From: Ehretia macrophylla
Taxonomy: Eukaryota; Streptophyta; Magnoliopsida; Boraginales; Ehretiaceae
Assembly (NCBI GenBank): GCA_037974665.1
Contig: CM075773.1
Span: forward strand, 66,136,263 to 66,200,262
Length of the DNA stretch: 64,000 nucleotides
Direction: 5' to 3'
Positions 42,249-54,942 of the stretch are shown in pieces. The notes under the pieces are model-generated. The model was not told where the DNA came from. It ran no database searches and was given only the letters and a program-made list of their open reading frames with translations. Each line of letters begins with the position of its first letter. The stretch's first letter is position 1. A program made the position numbers and the translations under genes.

Positions 42249-45032
42249 TTCTCCCCTCCTTAAAAAAATTGCGTCCGCGCAATTCTCGAACTGACAGACA
42301 GTTAAATCCTCAATCGTTGCACTTAACAATACTTCTCTTAGTTCCCATTTATCTCTTAGGATGACAACTAACCAAAGACCTCAAAAGAACAATCGCTGTT
42401 GACTGCAAGTTGATGATCATAGTTCCAAGACAATCTCCAATTCATAATTCTCTCCTACCTAATATCTTATTGCATATGAAAGAAATCACAACTCCAAAGT
42501 CCTAGCATGACACCACTAATTATCAATCATCTCATACTACACAAAAGAGCTCTATGAACACCCCGAGGGTTTAAAAACTCAATCACGATAACATGAATGA
42601 TTACTGATCAAGGAAATATCTCAAAAGTGACATTGGTCAGAATATGGCTCTTATGAAATTTACAAGGAATTAAGAATATGGAAAGTCATATTTGAGCCAA
42701 CAATCAAGGGAGCAAGAGGTCAAACAAGTTAGAGAATCAAGAGGCTAATAGTTTAATAAGGAAGCATGATAACTAAGATAAGAAATGTCTCAGCACCTTT
42801 CAGTTAAATAAGTACGAACAAAGGATGATGACGAGTCAAAACAGTGCTGAGTATGTTGAACAAAAATTTCTGAACAAGTAGATATTTCAATTCTCGATGA
42901 TTGTTCAAGGAACCAACAAGTAAGTTGTACTTGAGGTGAAATAAAATTAAGAGATAAGAGATGATTAATTCAATAGAAAATATGAGTGTCAAGATAATGA
43001 GTATCTCAGCACGCAATAACCAAAGAAGTATTAATAAGAAGGACAATGCCGAGTATATTGAATGAGCAATTACAAGCAAAGTAATGACTCAAGATTTAAT
43101 AATGAAACAATAGGATTAACAAGGATCAACAAGAATGACAATGATGTACTTAGGTAGGGAGTACATCAAGCAAGTGGAATTCGAACAAGTAAAATGGTAT
43201 ACCAACGGAAAAATTACTTTCAAATGAATTATAATAGGATGAAATGAAATATTGAAATCAATGGCTGGAGATATAGAATGAAATATAGAAGTCTCAAACC
43301 TTAACTCCAATAAGTGACATTGCTATAAGAAGCAATATGAATGTTAAGAATAGAAACAATGTCAAATGAGTATAGGATCCATTAATCCAATAAGCAAACT
43401 TTCAAGAAACAATTGATAGGCTAGAAAAGTGTAACTCTCTCTCAAATAAGTGAGAATAGAGTAGAAATGAATAACAAGACCAATAGAATAGGAAGCACAA
43501 AGGGGGTGTCCCACCTATACATTTAAATACCAACAAGTCAAATCCTACAATCTATCTTCCTCCAAAACAAGACACTAAGGAGATTTAGAGAACCTAAGGA
43601 GTCATAACAATCATCAAACAAGATAAATCACTCCAAAATTTATATTTCGTACCAGACCAATCACTAAACAAGATAAATCACCGATTACCCAACATGATTC
43701 ACTAATGAAGACTCCAAAATCTGATAACACAATACATATTCATATTAACCCATTATGACACAAGCGAATCCTCAATCAACAATTTAGAAAGTCATACCAC
43801 CCAGAACTCAAAAGCTCGATGTAGGCAAGTAAATGTTCAGTCACCAAAATGCATTCTTATTTCCTCAAAATTATTCTATCTCCCAACAATTACATCCTCG
43901 AATAAAGTAACTTTAGTCAGGAATCACTCCAATTGTCTCCAAGGTTTAAAGATCAAAACTCCAAAATACCCATTAATAATATAGCAATCCCAAATAGTAG
44001 ACATATTCACATGTTATGCCACAGTTCATTCCATTCACAAATATATATCACTGATTCCTCAAATAAATTCATTCTAAAATAACCTCAAGAAAGTATAATC
44101 TGAGTTGAGACTCCAAAAGTGTCTAATCACAACCTCACAGAAACCTCAATGTATAATCCGTCTCCAAGTAATAATAAGTTAAACATGGCAACAAAAGTAA
44201 TTATAATCATCAAGATACATTGCTATTTTCCTCGAACAACTTCATTCTCGCTAAAGGAACATCAAGAACAGATCCACTAAGCCGAGACTAAAATCCGCAA
44301 ACATAACAATTAAAATCTCACTGATAAACTACTAGAATAATAATAATTCAAAATCAAGGCCTATATCTATTTCCGAAAGCTCTTACAACCACCCTAGACA
44401 TTAAAAGGTCACTCACGAGTTAAAACATGTATGCAACTATATCATATGAAAGACAAGTATAACGTTATGCGCAATTATCATACAATGCAACATTATCACA
44501 TAGCACACAATTCAACATATAAGAAGCCAACATCACATAAATAGGTTATATCACAGAAGTAAGTTATAAACAATTAAAGTCACATAAGCAACAAACTTCA
44601 CATAAGACAAGTTGATCACGTAACTCACATTGGTCACTTAAAGTACATTGAGCACCTAAAGCATGTTGTTTCACATAAGCTAGTTATAAACAATTAAAAG
44701 CACATAAACAACTAACTTCACACAAGGCACAAAATCACATAAAACACAATTGACACATAATACACATTAATCACATAATGCACATTAATTACAACACATT
44801 GAGTACGTATAACACGTTATCACGTAAAACATAATGACCACATTAGTTCATTTAACACACAAGGCATATTGGTCACATAGAAAGTTAGACACATAAGTAA
44901 ATTAATCACATAAACATATTAACATATGTTTCACTTTTCTTTCACTTAATACATACTTGCATGCTTAGACCACTACCCACATTCTGAGGATACCCCAGCT
45001 GACAGCTAATCAAGCTCTGATACCACTTAAAC
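42249..45032 (-). other. Non-coding interior of element J
   Basis: The purine tract is at 42249-42268 (minus strand) and the primer site at 45025-45014. Between 44400 and 44950 there are many CACATAA-type strings; the leader of element I has the same strings in the opposite orientation. The rest is AT-rich without recognisable gag, pol or other protein; open frames are short and of low complexity. Confidence 0.8.
45014..45025 (-). promoter_or_regulatory. tRNA-Met primer-binding site of element J
   Basis: On the minus strand the sequence reads TGGTATCAGAGC, seven bases inside the 5' LTR end. The following sequence resembles that after the primer site of I. Confidence 0.88.
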
Positions 45033-47481
45033 TGTCACGCCCCAACTCGACCCCTCTTACAATCAGTCAGGACGCAACGGAATTTCGGCAGCATAACGAC
45101 AGTAACATGAACATCAGGGCTCTAAACCAACCCTTAATAACAACATACATCAAACTCCACAAATCACCAACCAACTCCACAATCAAATTAACAACATACA
45201 ACGCAACCATTTCACACATTAAACATTCTTTCATCAACTCATTCATAGTTATGCGCCTCCGTTCCAACATAATACATTAACCCTTAATATACAATACAAA
45301 AACATATTGAGCCAATCTAGCAACCTAATCATAAACAAAAGAGAAGCTACTAAGACAACATCAACTAATTCATTAACTTATCAACATCTTATACATTATA
45401 AACTATAAAGCAGATAAAAGTCTACTAAGTTAATTTACAAGATAATAAAACATGTACGACATCATGGATAAGACTCTGGAACATAGGACTCATCCACGTA
45501 AGACACGTTTTCCACATTCTCCTCTTCAGGAGGCACGTACCCGTAATCCTGTAAAAGTACACCTGTATGCATGCAATAATAGAGAGTGAGCTTATATAAA
45601 TAAGCCCAGTGAGGATCCGATAGATCTCGAGCAAGGTCTACTAAACTCCTTGGAATAATCCTTTGAGTCAGTAAACACACAATAACATCAATAATACTAT
45701 CATCACATAACTATATGACCATTCAATAAAGGATACTCTCTCTAGTTGGTGTAGCTCCAAACGCCATCACGATCTCAACCATTCTTCTTATAACTCCCCA
45801 TTACTCACGCACCCGAGGTACCTCACTAGCCCCTCCCTCCATGACACCTCCGTCATGCGAGCTGGGGGTAGCCTATGGCAGTCATGCCGTTATCAACCCG
45901 ACAGCCCGACGCTGCCCGAGAGGTGGCACACACATACCAAGACTCCATAATCATCAATCATCAATCAATCATCAATCAATCAATTGGGAGATCAGCAACA
46001 AAAGTGCCCGATTCCCGAACTCAATAATAATCAATCAATAACATCAATATAACATCAATATTTAATTAAACAACAAATAACGAAGTTAGATGACAAAGTA
46101 GGCCATCTAACCGGACATGCATAATATACATAATTAAACTCTAAATTACTCATCAACAACTCACCATTCATCACTCGAACACTACCCAACCATCTAAAGG
46201 CATCGTTCAAGAAATTAAAGAATGACAACCTAAACTTCTAAAATTCATAACTTACAATCTACTAATCCAAACATTGCCAAATCAGTTCCTATCACTCACC
46301 CATTCAACCTACTACATTAGCCCTCTCGGAAATCCACCATAACACCTCCAAATCATGCCCGATAACCCTAAAACCCTAAGATATCTTGGCTGGATTTTCC
46401 GGATTTTCACACGAACAATGTAATCGAAAATTCGGCATTACAACAGCGCTAACACATAATTATCAAGTATTTAGAAATCGACGGCAATCGATTTCGATCA
46501 ACACAACTCATTTAATTCAACTTTGAACATTTTAATCAAAATTAAATACCCAGAAAATAAAAATTATGCTACATCCGACAGAAATTCGTAGTATTAGTAT
46601 ATAACGATCCCTAGCATGCAAGGAGCAATAATCTATCATCAGATTTCAATTCTAACGGTTAAATTTTCATTTATGAGCAAAAACATAAAAATGACATTTT
46701 GAGATCTAGAATTTTTTTCTCACCTTTGATGTGTTTTGATGCAAGAAATGTGTAGAATGGATGCCAAACAATCAATTTCAAGCTTTGAATCACTCAATTC
46801 GGCTTTGAAACGCAAAATCTGTGAGAAAAATACTTTGAAAATGCCTTTATCTTTCTCCTCCAAGGAGCCACGGTTTTGTGTGTGTTTTTGGTGGTGTTTT
46901 GCTTTGTTTTCAATGTGTGTTGATCATATATTAAGCAAAGGTCAAATAAATAAAAGAAAGTCAAAGTGGAAACTAATTATTTTTAGTGTTTTCTTGACTT
47001 TAAATGCATTTTATTGATCACCAAAGGTCAAAACAATTATTCAACACCCAAGATAGCTCAAGTAGGTTATTTTTAGGTGACAAGAAGTTTTACAATCAAA
47101 CAATTTCACCCGAGTCGGCTTAAAACTCGATTTTCGCAAAAGTCGGTGTAAAAACCCTAATAAATTCTTAAGCCGATTTTAAAACCGTTTTAATCAAACA
47201 CATGTCTATTAAAGTCCGTGGACTAGGTCTAGAATGGTTAAAAAGACTAGTTTCAAAATTTAAGCGGACGTGTTTCGAAAATACTATTCACTGAAAATCG
47301 ACGATAAAATTTATGATCCCGTTTTTGATGAAAATTTCATGAATGCACATTTAGCACATATTAGGAGTATTGACATCAAAATTATAACATTCTAGGTCAT
47401 ATAGCACATAAATAGGTCAAATGCACGCAAAACGAGATAAAACACGTAAATCGAGTTAAAGCAGAAAAGTGGGGTTTCACA
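45033..47481 (-). repeat. 5' LTR of element J
   Basis: It has the same length as the partner LTR and is nearly identical to it. TATATAAG lies near 45595 on the minus strand. Confidence 0.92.
45462..45572 (-). CDS. 36-codon LTR leader peptide of element J (right LTR)
   Basis: This is the same frame as at 40229-40339 with no change in the peptide. It is the 5' LTR copy, and so the one near the RNA start if the TATATAAG is used. Confidence 0.35.
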   Translation of the reverse strand: MHTGVLLQDYGYVPPEEENVENVSYVDESYVPESYP

Positions 47482-47486
47482 ATACT
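47482..47486. repeat. Target-site duplication ATACT, right of element J
   Basis: ATACT directly follows the LTR end TTCACA and matches 39795-39799. Confidence 0.93.
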
Positions 47487-47750
47487 AATGTCTTACTATT
47501 CATACGATGCATGAATTATTTTCCTACCATATGTTCCCGACCTTCAAACCCCAAAATCATAAGTTCCCAATTCCTTTTATAAGTTATACTATCTACGAAA
47601 AATATCAATTCGAGCAAATTATACAGTTGATTTTCTTATGGATAGTGACCTTCAATAAAGTATATTTAAACTAAAATTAAAGCACATTAAAATGCACAAA
47701 AAGGTATGTGATGAATGATATGCACACGTATGCGAGTCTAAGGTGTCACA
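47482..47750 (-). mobile_element. LTR of element G, second part
   Basis: It continues the G LTR after J. On the minus strand it starts TGTGACACC and is preceded by the purine tract GGCGGGGAGGA (47751-47761), as expected for the start of a 3' LTR. Confidence 0.75.
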
Positions 47751-48871
47751 TCCTCCCCGCCTTACAAAAATTGCATCCTTGTAATTCCTTCTACTCAAAG
47801 GATTCCTCAACAATGGTAGACACTTTATCGGAACGGTGGCCAGGAAGTACAGTACCCAAGAATACCAATAAGAATAGTCACAATAGTATCACCGAAAAAT
47901 CCAATATGAATACTAGAAAACTTCACTGAGGAAATCTCAAGCAAGGTAGCCAAATAAAGGCTCATATGAAATTATTAGATAGAAATCCGAATGAGAATTC
48001 CCTCTGAATATTAATATCATATGAGAATCTCAATTAATAGTGCCACGAGAATTAATGCCAAGATAATACCATTTACAAGCCCATATGAGGATACCATAAA
48101 TATAACCAATTAGATGCTTGTCAATAATTTATGTACACAAGTACCACCAAGAGAAGTAAATAATAGAAACACCAGAAGAACACCATTTGTAGAATCCTGA
48201 GTAAGTTGACCAAATAGAAATCCGGATTGAGAATACCGGTCGTGTGTATAGAGTGAGAACCCTTTCCAAATATGAGTTCCATACACAAACTCCAAGAGAT
48301 TACCCTACAAAATCTCTACCACGACAACATCTTCCCGTAGATTACTAAGCATGCATATGAGTAATTCTAGATACCTCAAAGCCTAGTAAACTAGTTTAAC
48401 ACATACATATATCAATTATATTGACATAAAGGAAATCATTCTTGTCCTTACTCGTTCCGTGAAGCACTCCCTCTTGGTCGACAAAGTAGACCACAACTGG
48501 CTCCTGGAAAATAGCGGCCCTCTTAATAGTACTGCCTTGAGTGGCCCTGCCGACTCTGGATAGCCATTTGGGGCAATCCTTGACCCAATGTTGAGTGCTC
48601 CCATAACCCATGCACTGCCCCACCTTTTTCCAGCAACTCAAGAGGACATGACCTTGCCATTTATATTAAGTACAATAGAGGGCCGGAAAAGGTTGTTTAC
48701 CTCGTTGACTCGTGCCGACCTCAGATTCAGCTTTCCATTTCTCCTCGCGTGGTATCACAGTCGAAGTTTTTCGCTAGAGTAGGCTCTCAAGCACTCGTGC
48801 CAAGCCAACCAATGTCTTAGCCATCTGAACTAGCAACTGCACCTCCTCGTCTATGGAGGTTTGTTCACCTA
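47751..48871 (-). pseudogene. Internal remnant of element G with degenerate gag zinc knuckle
   Basis: The minus-strand open frame at 48396-48641 holds C-x-G-Y-G-x3-H-x4-DCP, a zinc knuckle of gypsy gag type with one Cys changed to Tyr-Gly context. A further stretch near 48790-48850 resembles gag coding sequence. The rest is broken. The remnant is cut by the LTR of H at 48872, so most of gag and all of pol are not here. Confidence 0.6.
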
Positions 48872-51800
48872 TGTGATAACCCGAACCCAGCATATAATTA
48901 ATAATACCTGTGTGCATTTAATTAGTTTTTATCTTGCAATTTAACATTGAATTTTGTGTTTATTTTAAATTAATCATTCATTTTAAGCACTATTTTCATA
49001 CTACATCAAAAATATTCAAATAATAGCTAAATTAATTATTTAAAATGAATATTAACTACTTTTAATATTTATAATATTTGGATTTATTTTCGTGTACTTA
49101 AATACTTAGTTTTCAACTAAATGGAAAAGAAGCTCCGAGCCCGGAGTGAATTTTAAACTATTTCACTTTTTCAAAAATTATATTTTTCTAATATTACTTA
49201 TCATATTTATAGAAATCATTTATCGATAGTTCGTGTGTAGCGTGTCAAAAATGAAAGATATTGAATTGTTTTGTGTCCTCAGTAAATAGTATTTTCAGCA
49301 CTATTTTTTTAGTATTTTTAGTTACTTTTTAGTTGGTTTTCATTGAATTGCATTGCTTTAACTTGAATTAGAACAAATTACCAATTAAACTAATATTTCA
49401 CCATGTTAACTTGAGCTTTGACCTTGTTAATTGACCTAAATGCCCTTGTCATCTTTTAAATATCAAACAAGACAATCAAAACACGAAAGTAAATTGTAAA
49501 ATACCCCCCAAGTCCTACCCTTTGGCCGTGAGCTTCCAAAGCCAAGAAGAAAAGATTTTTCTTCAATTTTTGCCTCCAATCTTGCGTAGAATTGATCTTG
49601 GAGCGTGGCTAGGGTATCCTCGAGTCTTCTTCTTCAATTAACGTGAGGGATTTCATGCCTTTTATGCATTTTCTATAAATCTTGATTTATGTCAAATTTT
49701 TAGATTTGCAATATATTGTGTTTAAATGCCTATTGTTGACAACGTTCGTAGAGCATTGTTTGATAGTTATTTAGAGATTTTTACGGTTAGAAACGCAAAT
49801 TGAAATTGAAGAAGACAATGAATAGTGTCAATTTACGGTTTATTTAAAAATTGCTTGATAGATTGATTTAATGCTTCCTTTAGGTGCTAGAGAAGCTAAT
49901 TAACAAAGAATTATAGTTGTATAAACTTAGATTGCCCGAAACTTGCGTAAAAATGCATAATTAGCTTAGTTACAAAAGGGTTTTGGGTGTAATGGGAATC
50001 CGGGTGGATTTGAGGGATATATTTAATGCACCTAGGGTAAGGAAGTGCTAAATGTGTGATTATGACATCTAAATGAACATCGAATAGGGTACTTGTAGTT
50101 ATAACGCATAAAGGGAAAAACGGGACTTTTGTGGTAAATGCTAGTTAATGGGAGAACTTGAGGGTCCTAGGGGTGCCATAAAGTATGGTTTGAAGGATAT
50201 GATAACTTGTTTGGGAATCTTGAGCCTTGCCTTTTGGTTTGGAGCTAATTAGCATTGAAACGAAAAGTGGTCGTTTGACCAAGTATTGACCGTGCTCGTT
50301 ATGAGTTGGGAGTTTGGCTTGTGAATGAGGGGAAGCACTTTTGGCGCTATTGTGGCATTGATTGGATGTCCGGTTAGCATAGCGGTAGTACAAAGTGACT
50401 CGGGGCCTTCCTGAGCTTTTGTCTCAAAACTGGGTTTTTAGAGCTTGAGTAGGTGTCTTTTAGTATTCTTAGGGATGTAGGATAGTTGATTTGTGGAAAT
50501 TGTGCCTTGAATTTCATATGGGGGTAAAATTGGCTTAGTTTCCAAAGGGAAAAATGTGGGAATTTTGGCATTTGTATTGACTTGTAGTTGCTTATTGTGT
50601 GTTTAAATGCATTTCTAAAGTATATTTGAGCTATTTGTGGAGTTTCCTGAAAATTGTGTTGATGACCCCTTTGTGTACATATAGTTATTTTCATGTTTAA
50701 TGCTTATATCTTGTCATAATGTTTATATTGCTTGTATTTTGTGTTGGATGGATGAAGATATGTTTAAGACTTGTACACTAGACTACTAGAATGGTAACTT
50801 GGAACACATGTTGAGTTAAAGCATATAAAGGTGGAAATTTGTTAAAGATCGAATTCTAATAGATATGGTATGCTAAATGAGTAAGACTATATAGTTAGCT
50901 TATCTAGTTACATGATTATTGATTGTTGTAATTAAGAGTAATTGGAATTTATAACTTAGAATCTTAACTCAATGATATTTGATGCCTCTAATGTCTTCTA
51001 TGCTATCTAGTGAAATGGTAGGGTAAACTTTATAGCTTAATTACATGTGGAATATAAACTTGTGTGAATAACTGATTTGAAGAAGAAAATGAATCGTAAC
51101 TTGATTAAAGAAATGTTTTAGAGCTAATTGTGTGATTACTTGGGCTATGCGATAATATGATAAATATAAGTGATTATAAATATAGCTTCTATTGTTGTGG
51201 GTTTGAGTTAAGTAATAGTTATGTTGGAATTGATATAGTTAATTGCTAAAGTACTAAACTTATATGAACACACTAGGGTTCCATATTCGAACTAATTCGG
51301 GAAAGTTTGAAGTAAATCGGAGCTATTCTCTTGTATGTTTGGATTAATCCCAAGTGAAGGAGTTTTCGTTCTTTTTGTGCATCTTAGCTTATTTTGATGT
51401 TTTTAGATTGTATAATTTAATTTTAATTGATTAAGTTTATATATACTATTTACTTGTTATCTTGTGATTTCTCGTGTTTATTTGTGATTATTCTGTGATA
51501 TCTCGTGAATTCTCGAATTCGTGTTTCGGGCTGCGCAACCTTTTTGCACATGGTAGTGTTGAGAAACTTCGGGAAGCATCGAACTGTCAGCCTCCCTCAA
51601 CTACCACGTTGACTATTCCTTTTCTCGTTGAGTATACTCCACTACCCCAGAGGCGTGGTTCACCTCATTGGGGCATATGGACCTACCTCGTGAAAAATAG
51701 GTCGTAGGATCAGGGTACATCCGGAGTACCCCTTTTGAAGGAATAAGGGGTTTGGCGGCATTTGTTTTCAAAGCTCATCGTTCGTGGTTTGTGGATCGAG

Positions 51801-52518
51801 ACTTCGTGGAACCGTATCCTCTTATAAGTGGTTATTTCATGAACTCATTACTTGTTTATGTTGCCTTATTGTAATACTTAATATCGTGTATTACTCAGAT
51901 TGTTACTTTTACATAATTGTTGGATTGCACGAACTCTCTTTTGAACGCTTCCCGTATACTGTTCCCCTCCCTCACTGGGTATACATTATTGTATACTCAT
52001 TCCTCATTACCCACCTTTCAGGTATTGCAATGTTATAAGGAATGTTCGTGCTTGCGGTGCTTGGTATTTGTTTGGGAGTCAATGTGTTATGTGGCGTGGA
52101 TTGTAAAGATGTTACTTTTGAGTTGTATGTATTCAATGAATAAAGAAATGTAAATTAAGTTTAATTAGGTCATTAGAGTGGTATGATAACCTAGTTTATG
52201 TAATAGGTTAGTATTATTTCAATTCAAGCATGAGTCTACATGTACAAAGAAAAAGAGTTAGGGTAGCCTTTGAATTTGGAGATATATAATTGCTTTGGTT
52301 TGTTTGTTGAGAACCAAGGCTCGGATGGCCTTGAGGAGTTGTTGAATGTATTGGACACGGTACTGGTCTACTTATATTCTGTTTGAAGGTTTTGGTTTAT
52401 CGTATAAACAAGGGAGACTCCATTCATTTTCCCTAAATTTTGTACCCGGGTTTGGATTTAGGTTGAGCATATCATGGTTAATATAATTCCCGATCTCGGG
52501 AGGGGTCGGGGCTTTACA
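48872..52518 (+). mobile_element. 5' LTR of element H
   Basis: This is a 3647-bp LTR reading TGTGATAACCCG ... CTTTACA, ending two bases before a TGGTATCAGAGC primer site at 52521. Its start recurs at 54045. It is related to the LTR of G. It has no supported coding frame; the frames at 50145-50694 and 51474-52153 are short and without motifs. Confidence 0.85.
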
Positions 52519-54044
52519 AGTGGTATCAGAGCTTAGTTAGCTCTCAGCCGGGATAGGGTCCTCAGTCTGTTAGGTTGTAAGCCTTGAATGTGTGCTTGTT
52601 AAGTGAGTCATGGAAGTGTATACTTGTATGTGAGATTGTGTGTCTTGACTTGAATGTACGTATCCATGTTGTGTTAAATGCGTGTTAGATGAAGTGAAGA
52701 GACTAAATGTGAATCGAATTGACCACGTGAATTGTTATTTGCTTGAATTATTACTTGTAATGTGTGTATTTGAATGTCTTCAATTGATTGAGTTGTGATT
52801 TGAATTGGTTATGTTGTGATTCGTACTTGAATGACTTTGTTGGAAAAAAAGAAACTGTTTTTATAAACTCTTTTATAATCATGCTTGCATAATAGTTCAA
52901 AGAAAGTTGCATACATGTGATATTTTGACATTCATAACTAACTCGTCGAAATGGTAAGAAAGACTTCTTCCTTCCCCTAAAGAGAGGAGATTAGTAGCAA
53001 GCCCTCCAAGTTGTGTGAATTAACGGAATGAGAAGTAGTTGATCAGCCCTTTAATTGGGAGTTGGTGTTTATAGTTGGAGCTCAGTTATTAGAATTCTTC
53101 TCTGGCATTCCTCTATGCTCAGCAGTCAGAAATGAGTAGCTTATTAGGGATTTCTATATGACAGTCCTTTGAAGCATTTCATTAGTATTTTCTTGTGGGC
53201 ATTCTTTTGGTACTTTCTTATTAGCACTACTTAGTAGGTTTGGTATTTAGGGTTCTTATCAGATTTATTATATAGTATTATCTACGGTATTCTGTAGAAT
53301 TCTTGTTGGGCTTTCTTATTGGCAAGTTGTACAAAGTTCTCACTCAGCAAATGGTGATAAGGCCACGGAGTTTAGTTTTGTATATGGTGCATCTGCTCGG
53401 GATTCTTACTTAGTTTTCTCATTCGGCCGGGAATCTGTATTTGGTATTCAACTTGACTATCTTATTAGATGCACGGTATTTTGTTTGGTATTTTCTTTGG
53501 CATTCCTCTTAGCTTCCGATAGCGGTATACAAGATTTATTTGGTTATCCTCTTTGGTATTTCACTTAAGAACTATATTGATATGTATATATATCGATGTA
53601 CATGCTTGGATTCTTATTTGGGTACTTCTGGAACTATTATTTGGAAGACTTCTCAGAAATTTCTTGTAGTATATTTGACCGGGTTTCTTGCTTGGAGTTT
53701 TCTTGGGGTATATTTGGGTTCTTGTTCATATTCTACTCTGGACTGTTTATTTGGTATTTTCTCAGCACTCCTAACTGGGAATTCTTTTATGGTATTCACA
53801 TCCAGCAGGATTCCTATTCAGATTTCTAAATGATGTTTTCATTGGAGCCTTTAATTGGATTAGCCTTTTTACTTGGGAGTCATAGGCAGTATTATTGGGA
53901 TTTCTCTTGAGCTTTCCTTCGGGCATTCTTATTCAGTATCCTTCTCAGCAACCGATGAAGAGTGGTTAGAGTTGGACTTCAATTGATGCAAAGTTCTCTT
54001 GGAAGAAGAATTGTGAGAACACAATTGTTTTAAGGGGGGAAGGA
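52519..54044 (+). mobile_element. Non-coding interior of element H
   Basis: The primer site for tRNA-Met is at 52521-52532 and the purine tract AAGGGGGGAAGGA at about 54032-54044. The 1.5 kb between has no gag or pol. From about 53100 to 53950 it consists of degenerate short units around (T)TTGGTATTTTC / GGCATTCTT, which look like an old tandem array. Open frames at 53540-53833 run through these units and are not convincing genes. H is therefore a non-autonomous element. Confidence 0.8.
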
Positions 54045-54942
54045 TGTGATGCCCTGAACCCAGCATATAGTTAATAATACCTGTGTGCATTTAATTAGTT
54101 TTTATCTTACAAATTAACATTGAATTCTGTGTTTATTTTAAATTAATCATTCATTTTAAGAACTATTTTCATACTACTTCAAAAGTATTCAAATAATAGC
54201 TAAATTAATTATTTGAAGTGAATATTAACTACTTTTAATATTTATAGTATTTGTATTTATTTCCGTGTACTTAATTACTTAGTTTTCAACTAAATAGAAA
54301 AGAAGCTCCGAGCCCGGAGTGAATTTAAACTATTTCACTTTTTCAAAAATTATATTTTTCTAACATTAGTTATCATATTTATAGAAATCGTTTATCGATC
54401 GTTCGTGCGTAGCGTGTCGGAAATGAAAGATATTGCATTGTTTTGAGTCCTCAGTAAATAGTATTTTCAGCACTATTTTTTAGTATTTTTTGTTGGTTTT
54501 TAGTTGGTTTTCATTGAATTGCATTGCTTTAACTTGAATTAGAACTAATTACCAACTAAACTAATATTTGACCATGTTAACTTGAGCTTTGACCTTACTA
54601 ATTGACCTAAATGCCCTTGTCATCTTTTAAATATCAAACAAGGCAATCAAAACACAAAAACAAATTGCAAAATACCCCCAAGTCCCCCCTTTTGGCCGTG
54701 AGCTTCCAAGGCCAACAAGAAAATATTTTTCTTCAATTTTTGCCTCCAATCTTGCATAGAATTATCTTGGAGCATGGCTAGGGCATGCTCGAGTCTTCTT
54801 CTTCAATTAATGTGAGGGATTTCATGTCATTTATGCATTTTATATAAATCTTGATTTATGTTTTAAATTTTTAGATTTGCAATATATTGTGTTTAAATGC
54901 CTATTGTTGCTTGAATTAGTTTCTATAACGTTCGTAGAGCAT
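54045..54942 (+). mobile_element. 3' LTR of element H, first part, interrupted by element I
   Basis: It matches 48872 onward for about 900 bp with several percent of differences, clearly more than between the LTRs of J. It ends at AGCAT (54938-54942), where the LTR of I begins. The rest lies beyond the window. Confidence 0.88.

Larger units (their letters stand above)
39800..47481 (-). mobile_element. Element J: complete non-autonomous LTR retrotransposon
   Basis: Two LTRs of 2449 bp each (39800-42248 and 45033-47481) flank 2784 bp of non-coding DNA, with a purine tract and tRNA-Met primer site in the right places for a minus-strand element. A 5-bp target duplication is perfect. I count roughly a dozen differences between the LTRs, so insertion was recent. 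It has no gag or pol. LTRs and the first part of the interior resemble element I, whose proteins may have mobilised it. Confidence 0.93.

Noticed and set aside
42804..43079. Hydrophobic 91-codon frame inside element J
   Set aside because: Low-complexity Leu/Ile-rich translation of AT-rich non-coding interior, with no related frame elsewhere.
52521..52532. TGGTATCAGAGC strings as possible tRNA gene pieces
   Set aside because: They match only the 3' end complement of tRNA-Met and stand next to LTR ends or in viral leaders, so they are primer sites. No cloverleaf is present.
53540..53833. 97-codon frame in the interior of H
   Set aside because: It runs through degenerate short repeats and has no motif.
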